Program-made: the position numbers and the translations under genes | Source of the DNA: Microbacterium sp. CFH 31415 | Lineage (GTDB): Bacteria > Actinomycetota > Actinomycetes > Actinomycetales > Microbacteriaceae | Direction of reading: 5' to 3' | Length of the DNA stretch: 64,000 nt | Assembly (NCBI RefSeq): GCF_022538185.1 | Contig: NZ_JAKYXC010000002.1 | Span: forward strand, 62,001-126,000 | Notes under the pieces: generated by a model | The model's database searches: none | The model's input: the letters and a program-made list of their open reading frames with translations, nothing else | What the model was told of the DNA's origin: nothing | Shown here: piece by piece, positions 54,613-63,034 of the stretch | How the letters are laid out: every line of letters starts with the position of its first letter | Position numbering within the stretch: the first letter of the stretch is position 1

Positions 54613-55981
54613 CGCCGTCACGCCCGCGCCCCGCGCGGCGCAAGAGGGCTTCTGGGCGGACTACGGCCGCGCCTGGAGCCGCACGCCCGGCAGCGCCGTC
54701 TACCTCATCGCCGTCTTCGTGCTGGCGATGATCTCGGTGAGCGTGCTCGCCGCGCTGTTCTGGACCGGGGTCGGGCTGCTCGTCCTCATCGTCGGCCTGC
54801 CGATCATCGTCGGGTCGCTGTTCGTGGCGCGCGGGTTCGGCATCGCAGACCGCGGCCTCCTCTGGCTCACCGGCCTGCCGCAGATCGCCGAGCCCGAGTG
54901 GAATCGCGACAAGACGGGCACGAACGGCTTCTGGATGGTGCTCACGCGCCCGATCCGCAACGCCCACTACTGGCTGTACCTCGTGCACGGCATGGTCGTG
55001 AACCCGGTGATCAGCACGATCTCCTTCACGCTCACGACGGTATGGCTGAGCGTCGGGCTCGGCGGACTCACGTACTGGTTCTGGGGAGTCTTCATCCCGC
55101 GCGGCGACGGCAGCGACTGGGGCCGCTATGTCGCCGATGCGCTGCCGTGGATGTTCGGCGGCTGGTCGTCGTGGGCCGTCGAGGTCACGCTGTACTTCAT
55201 CGCCGGCGTCATCTTCACGTTCACGATGCCGTGGGTCCTCGGCGGTCTCGCCCGCGGTCACCACGCCGTCGCGCAGGGCATGCTCGGACGCTGGCGGTCG
55301 GACGACCTCGCAGCCGAGGTGCGCGCCGAAGCAGCGGCCCGTGGCGCTGCCGTGCACGCCGAGGACGTCGCCCTGCGCCGCCTCGAGCGCGACATCCATG
55401 ATGGCCCGCAGCAGCGACTGGTGCGCCTGCAGCTGGATCTCGCGGCTCTCGAACGCCGTGCCGAATCCGGTGACGGGGATGCCGCGGCCGAGCTCGCGCG
55501 TGAGGCGCGCAGTCACGCCAAGGCCGCGCTCGACGAGTTGCGCGCGCTCTCGAGCGGCGTCGCCCCGCCGCTCCTGCAGGACCGCGGCCTCGCCGCCGCC
55601 CTCTCGGCCGTCGCCGCGACGACGCCGCTCGTCGTGCACAAGGACATCGACCCGACCATCGATGCCGTCACGAGCCCGGAGGTCGCACGCACGGTCTACT
55701 TCGTCGTGGCCGAGCTGTTCACGAACGTCGTGAAGCACGCCGGGGCCACCGCCGTGACCGTAAAGGCGTCGCTGCGCCCATCCGTCTCGGGCGCGCCGTC
55801 GATGCTGGACGTCTGGGTGGTCGACGACGGCCGCGGCGGCGCGACGTACGCCGTCGGCCACGGGCTCGAGGGCTTGCGCGAGCGCGTTGCCGGCCTGCGG
55901 GGCACTCTCGTCGTCGACAGCCCCGTGGGCGGGCCGACCTCGATCGGCGTGCACGTGCCGGTGACCCAGGTCGCGCCGTGA
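54593..55981 (+). CDS. NarL-type sensor histidine kinase with N-terminal membrane sensor domain
   Basis: 462 residues. The N-terminal half has four to five transmembrane helices around SAVYLIAVFVLAMISVSVLAALFW (in parts), VLIVGLPIIVGSLFVARGFG and WAVEVTLYFIAGVIFTFTMPWVLGG, matching the putative sensor domain found in actinobacterial kinases. The HisKA_3 motif LERDIHDGPQQRLVRLQLDL contains phospho-acceptor His269. The ATPase end has ELFTNVVKHAGATAV, VVDDGRGGA and HGLEGLRERVAGLRG. It overlaps the oxidase upstream and the response regulator downstream. Confidence 0.93.
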   Translation: MTTMTTDAVTPAPRAAQEGFWADYGRAWSRTPGSAVYLIAVFVLAMISVSVLAALFWTGVGLLVLIVGLPIIVGSLFVARGFGIADRGLLWLTGLPQIAEPEWNRDKTGTNGFWMVLTRPIRNAHYWLYLVHGMVVNPVISTISFTLTTVWLSVGLGGLTYWFWGVFIPRGDGSDWGRYVADALPWMFGGWSSWAVEVTLYFIAGVIFTFTMPWVLGGLARGHHAVAQGMLGRWRSDDLAAEVRAEAAARGAAVHAEDVALRRLERDIHDGPQQRLVRLQLDLAALERRAESGDGDAAAELAREARSHAKAALDELRALSSGVAPPLLQDRGLAAALSAVAATTPLVVHKDIDPTIDAVTSPEVARTVYFVVAELFTNVVKHAGATAVTVKASLRPSVSGAPSMLDVWVVDDGRGGATYAVGHGLEGLRERVAGLRGTLVVDSPVGGPTSIGVHVPVTQVAP

Positions 55982-55989
55982 GCGCTCCC

Positions 55990-55995
55990 TATGCT
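55990..55995 (+). promoter_or_regulatory. Possible internal leaderless -10 (TATGCT) of the response regulator gene
   Basis: TATGCT, six bases, then ATG at 56002. It implies an extra promoter just after the kinase gene. Confidence 0.4.
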
Positions 55996-56001
55996 GAGGG
56001 C

Positions 56002-56670
56002 ATGGCAGCAGGCGATGACACAGGTGCAGTGCGCGTCGTCCTCATCGAGGACTCGGTGCTGCTGCGCGAGGGCCTGGTGCGCCTCTTCGACGAGGCCGGC
56101 TACGTCACCGCGGGCGCGTGGGGCGACGCCGACGACATCGTCGCGCGGGTGCGCGATGCGGAGGCGGATGTCGCGATCCTCGACGTGCGGCTCCCGCCGG
56201 GGTTCCGCGACGAGGGCATCCGCGCCGCGCTCACGCTGCGCGGGGCCCTGCCGCACGTCGGCATCCTGGTTCTCAGCCAATACGTCGAAGGCGTGTACGC
56301 TCGTGAGCTCCTCGCGGGCGGCGACGGGGGAGTCGGCTATCTCCTGAAAGACCGGGTCACCTCGCTCGAGGAGTTCACCGATGCTGTGCGGCGGGTGCGC
56401 GAGCGCGGCACGGTGCTCGACCCGCTCGTCGTGCAGGGATTGATCGCGGCACGCCCCGACCCGTTGGCGACCCTCACGCCCCGGGAGCGCGATGTGCTCA
56501 CGCTCATGGCCGAGGGTCGCAGCAACGCGAGCATCGCGGAGCGACTCTTCATCGGCGTCGGCGCCGTGGAGAAGAACATCAGCGCCATCTTCGCCAAGCT
56601 CGGGCTCGAGGAGTCGGGCACGGAGCATCGACGGGTGCTCGCCGTGCTCGCGTTCCTTCAGAGCTCCTGA
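56002..56670 (+). CDS. LuxR/NarL-type response regulator
   Basis: 222 residues from ATG 56002. Receiver domain: RVVLIEDSVLLREGLVRLF with acidic pocket, phospho-acceptor Asp in VAILDVRLPPG, LVLSQYVEG and the Lys in GYLLKDRV. C-terminal LuxR helix-turn-helix: LTPRERDVLTLMAEGRSNASIAERLFIG, then EKNISAIFAKLGL. Partner of the kinase immediately upstream. A GTG at 55978 overlapping the kinase stop (GTGA) is the alternative start and would add 8 residues; translation from both is possible. Confidence 0.92.
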   Translation: MAAGDDTGAVRVVLIEDSVLLREGLVRLFDEAGYVTAGAWGDADDIVARVRDAEADVAILDVRLPPGFRDEGIRAALTLRGALPHVGILVLSQYVEGVYARELLAGGDGGVGYLLKDRVTSLEEFTDAVRRVRERGTVLDPLVVQGLIAARPDPLATLTPRERDVLTLMAEGRSNASIAERLFIGVGAVEKNISAIFAKLGLEESGTEHRRVLAVLAFLQSS

Positions 56671-56687
56671 CGCACGAAACGGACGAA

Positions 56688-56719
56688 ACGCCCCGAGACC
56701 TCGTCGAGGTCCGGGGCGT
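56688..56719. terminator. Bidirectional terminator between response regulator and dps
   Basis: ACGCCCCG/CGGGGCGT outer stem with inner ACCTCG/CGAGGT pairing, in a short convergent gap. The plus-strand tail (CTCGTCTCG) has no T-run. Confidence 0.65.
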
Positions 56720-56755
56720 CTCGTCTCGCTGCGCTCGCTCGGCGAGCGCGCGCAG

Positions 56756-57238
56756 TCACTCCGCGAGGTGCGCGAACAGGAACCAGCGATCCTTCTCCAG
56801 CGTCTCCTTGATGCCGATCGCGACGTCCTGGCTCGTGAGATCGAACTCGTCGAGGCCGTCGATCGCGGCCTGCGTGTCGGCGATCACGGCGTCCATGTCG
56901 GAGATCACGTCGCGGATCAGAGCCTCCCACTGCGTGAAGCCGGCGGGAACAGCGGTCGAGGTCTTCCCGGCGATCGTGCCGACGCGCGCGTCGACCGGGA
57001 GGCCGAGTGCGACGATCCGCTCGGCGGCCTGGTCGGCGCCAGCCTGCGCATTGGCGACGAGGGTGTCGAGGAGTTCGTGGATGGCGATGAAGTTCGCGCC
57101 GCGCACGTTCCAGTGGGCCTGCTTGCCGTTGACGGCGAGGGCCTGCAACCCGAGCACGACGGGAGTGAGGAACTGGGCGCTGGCGGCGGCCACGGTGGGG
57201 TCGGCAGCGGTAGCGGGGGTGGTGTTCGTCTTGGTCAT
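56756..57238 (-). CDS. dps: Dps-family ferritin-like DNA protection protein
   Basis: Dodecameric iron-storing protein that oxidises Fe(II) with peroxide and shields DNA. 160 residues, ferritin four-helix bundle: ALAVNGKQAHWNVRGANFIAIHELLDTLV holds the intersubunit ferroxidase His and Asp residues (in parts), and the last helices include WEALIRDVISDMDAVIAD and EKDRWFLFAHLAE. An N-terminal Thr/Ala-rich tail could contact DNA. The ATG at 57238 has GGAGG about 8 bases upstream; an open frame upstream is not needed. Confidence 0.93.
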   Translation of the reverse strand: MTKTNTTPATAADPTVAAASAQFLTPVVLGLQALAVNGKQAHWNVRGANFIAIHELLDTLVANAQAGADQAAERIVALGLPVDARVGTIAGKTSTAVPAGFTQWEALIRDVISDMDAVIADTQAAIDGLDEFDLTSQDVAIGIKETLEKDRWFLFAHLAE

Positions 57239-57299
57239 ATCGGTCGCCTCCATCATGGGGAGGGACGCCTCGATCGGCGTGCGTCCTCCGGTGGGTGCA

Positions 57300-57327
57300 A
57301 CGCTACTCAGCACCCGGCATTCCGCAA
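57300..57327 (-). promoter_or_regulatory. Promoter of dps (-35 TTGCGG, -10 TAGCGT)
   Basis: On the minus strand TTGCGG (57322-57327) is separated by 16 bases from TAGCGT (57300-57305), the best complete -35/-10 pair in the window. The leader to the ATG is about 55 bases and carries GGAGG. Confidence 0.5.
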
Positions 57328-57398
57328 GCAAGACAAGGCTCGGCTAACCGGTGGCGCGGACGCCGCGATGTCATGCCGGATTGTCAGCCGACACCGGC

Positions 57399-57404
57399 TA
57401 ACGT
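57399..57404 (+). promoter_or_regulatory. Leaderless -10 (TAACGT) of the acyltransferase gene
   Basis: TAACGT, six bases, then GTG at 57411. Confidence 0.55.
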
Positions 57405-57410
57405 CGATAG

Positions 57411-59546
57411 GTGCCTTCCGCTGATCACGACCTCGGGCCGCAGAATCTGCGTGCGCCCGCCGCCACCGTGACCCGCGAGCCGCGCGACCGCTCTCCCGAG
57501 CACGCCGAGCCGTCGCGGTTCATCCCGCACGTGCAGGGTCTGCGCGCGATAGCCGTGCTCGCGGTCGTGCTTTACCACTTCTGGCCGGGCCGGGTCACGG
57601 GCGGCTACGTGGGCGTCGACATCTTCTTCGTGATCTCCGGCTTCCTGATCACCGGACACCTCATGCGCGAGCTCTCGGCCACGGGGAGCGTGCGACTGGG
57701 CCAGTTCTGGGCGCGCCGCGCGCGACGCCTGCTGCCGGCATCCCTCCTCGTCCTGCTCTTCTGTGCGATCGTCGCGATGTCGCCATACCTCACGCCGACC
57801 TCGGCGCTTCCGAACGAGGTGCAGGAGATCCTCGCGTCGACGTTCTACGTCGAGAACTGGTTCCTGGCGCTCAACAGCGCCGACTACCTCAACCACTCGG
57901 GCGACCCGACCACCGTCCAGCACTACTGGTCGCTGTCGCTCGAGGAGCAGTTCTACGTCATGTGGCCGCTCTTCATGCTGCTCGCGGCATGGGTCGGAGT
58001 GAAGTTCTTCCGCGGTGCCCGCCGTCGCGCCGTCATCACGGCCCTCGCGATCGTCACGGTCGTCTCGTTCGCGTTCTGCGTCGTGTTCACGATCACGAAC
58101 CCTGCTCCGGCGTACTTCGTGACCTTCGGACGGATGTGGCAGTTCGGTGTCGGCGCGCTCATCGCCCTGGTGCCCCTGCTCCGGGTCCGCAACGCGATCG
58201 GGAGCTTCGTGCTGGGCTGGGCAGGCGTGCTCGTCCTCGTCTACGCGATCTTCACGTTCGACGGCCAGACGCCGTTCCCGGGGTACATGGCCGCCCTTCC
58301 GACCCTCGGCGCAGCGGCGGTGCTGGCCGCTTCGAACACCGAGCGCTGGTGGTACCCCACGCGCATCCTCGCGATCCGTCCGGCGCAGTTCGTCGGTGAC
58401 ATCTCGTACTCGCTGTACCTCTGGCACTGGCCGCTCATCATCATCGCGCCGTCGGTGCCGTTCTGGGGCCTCACCATCTACCACCGGGTTGCGTTGCTGA
58501 TCCTCTGCTTCGTGCTCGCGTGGCTCACCAAGAAGTTCGTCGAAGACCCTGCCCGCAGCTGGAAGGTGCTGACGTCACGGCCTGCGCGCGTCACGCTGTG
58601 GAGCTCGCTCGGCGCGATGCTCATCGTGGCGGTCGTCGCGTCGACCGCGTGGTTCGTGAACGCGCCCGCCTACAACGCGGGCGTGCGCGACATCCAGCAG
58701 CTCCAGGAGGACCCGCCGCCGTGCTTCGGCGCAGCCGCGGTGCTCGACGCCTCGTGCGCCGACGCCGACTTCGGCGACACGATCCTCCCGGCGCCTGGAT
58801 TCGCGGGCATCGACCGCCCGGCCGACGCTCAGTGCTTCGTGCAGCTCACCGACGCCCGACCGGTCTCGTGCACGTTCGGGTCCGACGACCCCGACGCGCC
58901 GCGCGTCGCCCTCGTCGGCGACAGCCATGCCTACCAGCTGCTGTCGACGTTCCAGCGCATCGCCGAGGACGAGGGCTGGCAGCTCGTCACGTGGTTCAAA
59001 GGCGCGTGCCCATGGAACTCCACACCGCTGTCCACGCCCGGCGCCTTCGGCGCCGCATGCACGGAATGGCGGGAGGGCGTCACGGCGGCGATGGCGGACG
59101 CCGACCTCGACGCGGTGTTCACCGCGGCGATCGCAACGACCCCGTACTCGTCCGCCGGGTTCGACTCGTCGTACGACGCGGCGGTCGCCGGCTACGTCGA
59201 CGCGTGGGACGCGATGCTCGACCACGGCGTGCCGGTGATCACCGTCGTGGACAACCCCGTCTGGGAGACCGACCCCAACAAGTGCCTTCGCACGCGGGAT
59301 GCCGCGGAATGCGACGGACTGCGGTCCGATGTGCTCGTCGCGGACGACCCGCTGCGCGACGCTGCCGCCCAGCGCGACGGCGTCACGCTCCTCGACTTCA
59401 CGGACGTGTTCTGCGGCGAGGAGCTGTGTGTCCCTGTCGTGGGTGGTGCGAACATCTACCGCGACCAGGATCACCTCACGGTGACCTTCGCCGATACTCT
59501 CGCGCCGTGGTACTCCGAGGCGATCCGGAACGCCCTGGCCGAATAG
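57411..59546 (+). CDS. Membrane acyltransferase with SGNH domain (OafA/YrhL type)
   Basis: 711 residues. The acyltransferase-3 domain starts FIPHVQGLRAIAVLAVVLYHFWPG and continues through GGYVGVDIFFVISGFLITG and about ten transmembrane helices. After residue 390 comes an extracytoplasmic SGNH domain with ALVGDSHAYQL (nucleophile Ser) and DQDHLTVTFAD (catalytic Asp/His). Such proteins move acetyl groups from the cytoplasm onto envelope polysaccharides; the acceptor here is unknown. The TAG stop forms the start of the next gene's -10. Confidence 0.92.
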   Translation: MPSADHDLGPQNLRAPAATVTREPRDRSPEHAEPSRFIPHVQGLRAIAVLAVVLYHFWPGRVTGGYVGVDIFFVISGFLITGHLMRELSATGSVRLGQFWARRARRLLPASLLVLLFCAIVAMSPYLTPTSALPNEVQEILASTFYVENWFLALNSADYLNHSGDPTTVQHYWSLSLEEQFYVMWPLFMLLAAWVGVKFFRGARRRAVITALAIVTVVSFAFCVVFTITNPAPAYFVTFGRMWQFGVGALIALVPLLRVRNAIGSFVLGWAGVLVLVYAIFTFDGQTPFPGYMAALPTLGAAAVLAASNTERWWYPTRILAIRPAQFVGDISYSLYLWHWPLIIIAPSVPFWGLTIYHRVALLILCFVLAWLTKKFVEDPARSWKVLTSRPARVTLWSSLGAMLIVAVVASTAWFVNAPAYNAGVRDIQQLQEDPPPCFGAAAVLDASCADADFGDTILPAPGFAGIDRPADAQCFVQLTDARPVSCTFGSDDPDAPRVALVGDSHAYQLLSTFQRIAEDEGWQLVTWFKGACPWNSTPLSTPGAFGAACTEWREGVTAAMADADLDAVFTAAIATTPYSSAGFDSSYDAAVAGYVDAWDAMLDHGVPVITVVDNPVWETDPNKCLRTRDAAECDGLRSDVLVADDPLRDAAAQRDGVTLLDFTDVFCGEELCVPVVGGANIYRDQDHLTVTFADTLAPWYSEAIRNALAE

Positions 59547-59549
59547 AGT
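59544..59549 (+). promoter_or_regulatory. Leaderless -10 (TAGAGT) of the gamma carbonic anhydrase gene, overlapping a stop codon
   Basis: TAGAGT, six bases, then ATG at 59556. Its TAG is the acyltransferase stop codon. Confidence 0.6.
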
Positions 59550-59555
59550 CGGATC

Positions 59556-60095
59556 ATGACGATCGCTTCCGGAGCATCGGTGCTCAGCGCGGCGGGCAGG
59601 ACGCCCGCGCTCGACGCCACTTCGTTCATCGCCAGCGGTGCCCGCGTCATCGGGGGCGTCACGCTCGGGCCGGGCGCGAGCGTCTGGTACAACGCCGTGC
59701 TGCGTGCCGACGGTGACACCATCACGGTGGGGGCGCGCAGCAACCTGCAGGACAACGTCTCGGTGCACGTTGATGCGGGAAAGCCGGTCGTGATCGGCGA
59801 GGACGTGTCGGTCGGGCACAACGCCGTCGTGCACGGCTGCGCGATCGGCGACGGCTCGCTGATCGGCATGGGTGCGGTGGTGCTGAACGGCGCCCGGATC
59901 GGCCGCGGCTGCCTCGTCGCCGGCGGAGCTGTGGTGCTCGAAGGCTCGGACATCCCCGACGGCTCGCTCGTCGCCGGTGTCCCCGCCAAAGTTCGCCGTG
60001 GGCTCACCGACGAGGAGCGCGCGGGCCTCGTCGCGAACGCCGCGCACTACCTCGCCCACATCGAGGAGCATCTCGACGCGCGACCCGTCGACTGA
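59556..60095 (+). CDS. Gamma carbonic anhydrase family protein
   Basis: 179 residues, left-handed beta-helix of hexapeptide repeats. The three zinc-ligand positions are present: NVSVHVDAGKP, then SVGHNAVVHGCAIG. ASVWYNAVLRADGD is the family signature. It may hydrate CO2 or, as in many YrdA-like relatives, act differently. The C-terminal helix carries YLAHIEEHLDARPV. Its ATG follows TAGAGT by six bases. Confidence 0.88.
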   Translation: MTIASGASVLSAAGRTPALDATSFIASGARVIGGVTLGPGASVWYNAVLRADGDTITVGARSNLQDNVSVHVDAGKPVVIGEDVSVGHNAVVHGCAIGDGSLIGMGAVVLNGARIGRGCLVAGGAVVLEGSDIPDGSLVAGVPAKVRRGLTDEERAGLVANAAHYLAHIEEHLDARPVD

Positions 60096-60101
60096 TCCGC
60101 C

Positions 60102-61010
60102 TCATTCGGCCTGCCGCGGCGGCGGATGGTGCTTGCCCCGGTGGACCTCGTACAGGCGCACATGCCCTGGCCAGGACGGGTCGTTCTCGATCGGCTTGTC
60201 GTCCATGAAGAGCGTGATGACGTGAGCGAGCTGCCCGGGATGGCTGAAGTTGATGGCGTGCGCGGCACCTTCGAGCAGGACGACGAGCACGTGGCTGTCG
60301 GTCTGACTGGCGACCTCGTCGACGCGGTGCGCGTGGGGGAGCAGCGGGTCGCGCTGCCCGAGCACGACCAGCGTCGGGATGCGCATCTCGAGGAGGCGCT
60401 GCAGCGACGGGTACTGCGTCAGCGCGCGGAACATCCGCATGGTGCTGGGCACGCCGAAGCGCACGTAGTCGGGTACGGCGACCCGTGCCATCCGGGTCGG
60501 CTCCCGCGGAGCATCCGTCGTCAACTGGGCGATCGCGCGACGGAGCGGCTGATTGAAGATGCCGCCGGCGGGGGAGACGAGCACCGCACGGTCGATCCGC
60601 TCGGGGTAGTGATGCGCGAACTCGATGATGACCGGGCAGCCCATCGAGTTGCCCACCAGCGTCGACTTCTCGACGCCGCGGTCGTCCAGGAAGTCGGCGG
60701 CAGCGTGGGCGAGATCGGGAATGTCGAGCATGTCGCGCCGCTTGCCGCTGCGGCCGAACCCGGGCAGGTCGGGGACGAAGGTGTGGAATCGGTCGGCGAG
60801 GCGTTCGGCTGTCGGCAGCAGGTACCTCCCCGAGAGTCCGAAGCCGTGCACGTGGGTCATCACGCGTGCGTCGGCGGGCGGGTTCGGCGACTCGCGGTAG
60901 AACACGTCGACGCCGTCGATCCGCGTCCATTTCTCGGTGAGACTCGACGCCGGCCGGCGCGGGAGTCTGCGCGGTTTGGGGGCGCCTGCGGGCGAGGTGG
61001 GCGTACTCAT
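60102..61010 (-). CDS. Alpha/beta hydrolase
   Basis: 302 residues. HVHGFGLSGRYLLP provides the oxyanion hole, GNSMGCPVIIEF the nucleophile Ser, VLGQRDPLLP the acid, and EGAAHAINFSHP the His. PDLPGFGRSGKR is typical of lipase- and C-C-hydrolase-like enzymes. A basic N-terminal tail of about 25 residues precedes the fold. Substrate unknown. GAGGGAGC precedes the ATG. Convergent with the gamma carbonic anhydrase gene, six bases apart. Confidence 0.85.
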   Translation of the reverse strand: MSTPTSPAGAPKPRRLPRRPASSLTEKWTRIDGVDVFYRESPNPPADARVMTHVHGFGLSGRYLLPTAERLADRFHTFVPDLPGFGRSGKRRDMLDIPDLAHAAADFLDDRGVEKSTLVGNSMGCPVIIEFAHHYPERIDRAVLVSPAGGIFNQPLRRAIAQLTTDAPREPTRMARVAVPDYVRFGVPSTMRMFRALTQYPSLQRLLEMRIPTLVVLGQRDPLLPHAHRVDEVASQTDSHVLVVLLEGAAHAINFSHPGQLAHVITLFMDDKPIENDPSWPGHVRLYEVHRGKHHPPPRQAE

Positions 61011-61173
61011 CGGTGCTCCCTCACGTTCTGTCCGATCGAGTCCTGAGTCGGATTCTGCTCTTCGGGCACGCCGTCCGGTAGCGGGGCGGCGGAAATCACC
61101 CGATGCAGGGGAGCCGGTGGGCGCCCGGCTGCGGTGGCGTGGTCACGCAGAACCGGCCGCGGCCGCGACGGCG

Positions 61174-62631
61174 TCAGCCCTCGGGCGTCGGCTTCGGCGG
61201 GTGCAGCTTCGTCTGCACCAGCTCCTTGATGTAAGCCCAGTCAGGGTCGTGCTCGTCGATGCCGCCGTCGGGCGTCAGCTCGATCGTCGTGATCTCCTGC
61301 TGCTTCGCCTTCAGCGCCAGATCGAGCAGAGTCGGGATGAACGACGAGGGGAGGTCTGTGCTCACCATGTCCGCACCGGCGTCCGCCACCTCCTGGAAGC
61401 GCGTGAGCACGACCTGCGGAGTGAATTGCGCAAGGATCGCCTGCTGCAGTTCCCGCTGCCGGCGCATCCGGTCGAAATCGCTCGTGGTGTGACGGGAGCG
61501 GGCGTACCACTGCGCCGTGAAGCCGTCCATGCGCTGCGTGCCCGGCTCGATCCATCCCTCGACCCAATCTTCGAGCGGTTCCCCGGTATAGCCCGGGCCG
61601 CCGATCGGGATTCGCTCCTTGACGTCGATCTCGACACCGCCCAGGGCGTCGATGAGGTCCTCGAAGGCGTACATATCGATCGTCACGTAATGGGGTACCT
61701 CGATGCCCAGGATGCCCTCGACGGCATCCTTGGTCGCCTCGATGCCCGGCGCGGACCCCTTGGAGACCGCGTCGGGATAGATCAGCGAGCCGTCCTGACA
61801 GACCTCGACCTCGGTGTTGAGCTGGTTGATGCCGCTGCCCCACCCGCACGTCGCGTCGGCGTGACCCTCGTGGCCGTTCGGGTAGCGATCCTGCATCGGC
61901 CCTTCCGAGAACGGGAAGCCGGGCATGTCACGCGGGAAGCCGGTGATGGTGGTCGCGCCGGTCTCGGCGTTGATCGAGACGACCGAGATGCTGTCGAACC
62001 GCTTCGAATCGTTGGAAGGAACGTGATCGGCGCCGAGGAGGAGGATGTTGTAATAGCCGTCGGACGGCTCGACGGAGGGACCGCTCGCGCCGAAGATCGC
62101 GCCGAGCGTCTCGCGTGTGGTGCCGGCCACGTTCGCTCCGTACGCCGCAGTTCCGCAGGCCAGAACGAGAAGGACGACGGATGCCGCGGCGATGCCGAAC
62201 CGTGCGCGTCGTCCGGTCCGCACCAGGCGCACGAGGCGCAGAGTGTCGACCGTGAGGATGAGCCACAGCACGGCGTAAGCGATGAGCAGCCCCTGGGCGA
62301 GGAGCAGGACGAACCAGTTCGTGCCGATCGCCAGCACCACCGACCGCGCCAGCAGCGCTCCCAGCGCGGCGGCGATCGCGAGCGCCCACATGACCAGAGT
62401 CGCGACGATCCCGACGCGTCCCAGACGGCGGTTCCCCGCGAGCACCTGTGCCGAGCCGGGGACCAGGAAGTTCAGGACGACCAGCCACCATCCGCGCCGC
62501 GTCATCACGGCTCGGGACGAGGCATCCGGAAACCGCATCGGTCGTTCCTGGGTGAGCGGCGCGGACTTCCGAGGCGCGGCCGGCGCGGCGGCGCCCTGCA
62601 GCCGTCTGGGCTCGGCGGTGGACACACTCAC
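61174..62631 (-). CDS. LCP-family (LytR-CpsA-Psr) cell-wall glycopolymer ligase
   Basis: 485 residues. Three to four N-terminal hydrophobic segments (WWLVVLNFLVPGSAQVLAG, VATLVMWALAIAAALGALLA, ASVVLLVLACGTAAYGANVAG) precede the extracytoplasmic LCP domain: YYNILLLGADHVPSN, DSISVVSINAETGATTITGFPRD, NQLNTEVEV, VDALGG-type core (LIDALGGVEIDVKE) and ARSRHTTSDFDRMRRQRELQQ. It transfers polyprenyl-linked polymers to peptidoglycan. The GTG at 62631 is chosen because TACCCT lies six bases upstream; GTG 62655 is an alternative. Confidence 0.92.
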   Translation of the reverse strand: MSVSTAEPRRLQGAAAPAAPRKSAPLTQERPMRFPDASSRAVMTRRGWWLVVLNFLVPGSAQVLAGNRRLGRVGIVATLVMWALAIAAALGALLARSVVLAIGTNWFVLLLAQGLLIAYAVLWLILTVDTLRLVRLVRTGRRARFGIAAASVVLLVLACGTAAYGANVAGTTRETLGAIFGASGPSVEPSDGYYNILLLGADHVPSNDSKRFDSISVVSINAETGATTITGFPRDMPGFPFSEGPMQDRYPNGHEGHADATCGWGSGINQLNTEVEVCQDGSLIYPDAVSKGSAPGIEATKDAVEGILGIEVPHYVTIDMYAFEDLIDALGGVEIDVKERIPIGGPGYTGEPLEDWVEGWIEPGTQRMDGFTAQWYARSRHTTSDFDRMRRQRELQQAILAQFTPQVVLTRFQEVADAGADMVSTDLPSSFIPTLLDLALKAKQQEITTIELTPDGGIDEHDPDWAYIKELVQTKLHPPKPTPEG

Positions 62632-62637
62632 GCCCTC

Positions 62638-62643
62638 AGGGTA
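62638..62643 (-). promoter_or_regulatory. Leaderless -10 (TACCCT) of the LCP gene
   Basis: TACCCT on the minus strand, six bases, then GTG at 62631. Confidence 0.45.
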
Positions 62644-62739
62644 GGCACGGGTCACGGCCTATCCCTGTAATGGCACGGTGTATCGCCGACGTCGTGCCGA
62701 GCGAGTGGAGCGGTGGCGTGGATGCGTGCCGCGGGGTCG

Positions 62740-62802
62740 GCGCTGTCGTTTCCTGCATTCGCGCCCGCGTGGACCGGCAACGGATGCAGGAAACGACAGC
62801 GC
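62740..62802. repeat. 63-bp palindromic element
   Basis: Perfect 19-bp inverted repeat: 62740-62758 (GCGCTGTCGTTTCCTGCAT) and 62784-62802, extended inward by one G-T and two G-C pairs to a 22-bp stem with a 19-base loop. It is non-coding, has no direct repeats flanking it that I can see, and lies between the LCP gene and the tRNA-Gly terminator. A REP-like or MITE-like element is possible. Confidence 0.8.
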
Positions 62803-62823
62803 AGCCGGCGGCGTTACGTCAAA

Positions 62824-62860
62824 AGCCCTCTCGCGCGGGCCGGGGCCGCCCGAGAGGGCT
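62824..62860 (-). terminator. Rho-independent terminator of tRNA-Gly
   Basis: 10-bp stem AGCCCTCTCG/CGAGAGGGCT; on the minus strand it is followed by TTTTGACG, giving the best T-tract terminator in the window, four bases past the tRNA 3' end. Confidence 0.85.
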
Positions 62861-62864
62861 GTGG

Positions 62865-62935
62865 AGGGGATGACGGGAATCGAACCCGCACCATCAGTTT
62901 GGAAGACTGAGGCTCTACCATTGAGCTACATCCCC
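62865..62935 (-). tRNA. tRNA-Gly (TCC)
   Basis: Cloverleaf on the minus strand: acceptor GGGGATG/CATCCCC, D-arm GCTC...GAGC, anticodon stem TCAGT/ACTGA with loop CTTCCAA giving TCC, T-arm GCGGG-TTCGATT-CCCGT, discriminator T. CCA is not encoded. Confidence 0.95.
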
Positions 62936-62961
62936 GTGCGCCCGCTGACGGGCACCGACCA

Positions 62962-62967
62962 ATCGTA
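62962..62967 (-). promoter_or_regulatory. -10 element (TACGAT) of tRNA-Gly
   Basis: TACGAT on the minus strand lies 26 bases before the mature 5' end, as expected for a short processed leader. Confidence 0.4.
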
Positions 62968-63034
62968 GTACATGGTGGCCGTCATCCCGCTCCCCAGGTC
63001 AGCCCGACGCGCGGCAGAGCGGAGGGAGCCGATC

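Noticed and set aside
62740..62802. Palindrome as a Rho-independent terminator
   Set aside because: No T-run on either side, a stem far longer than usual, and a separate proper terminator already serves tRNA-Gly.
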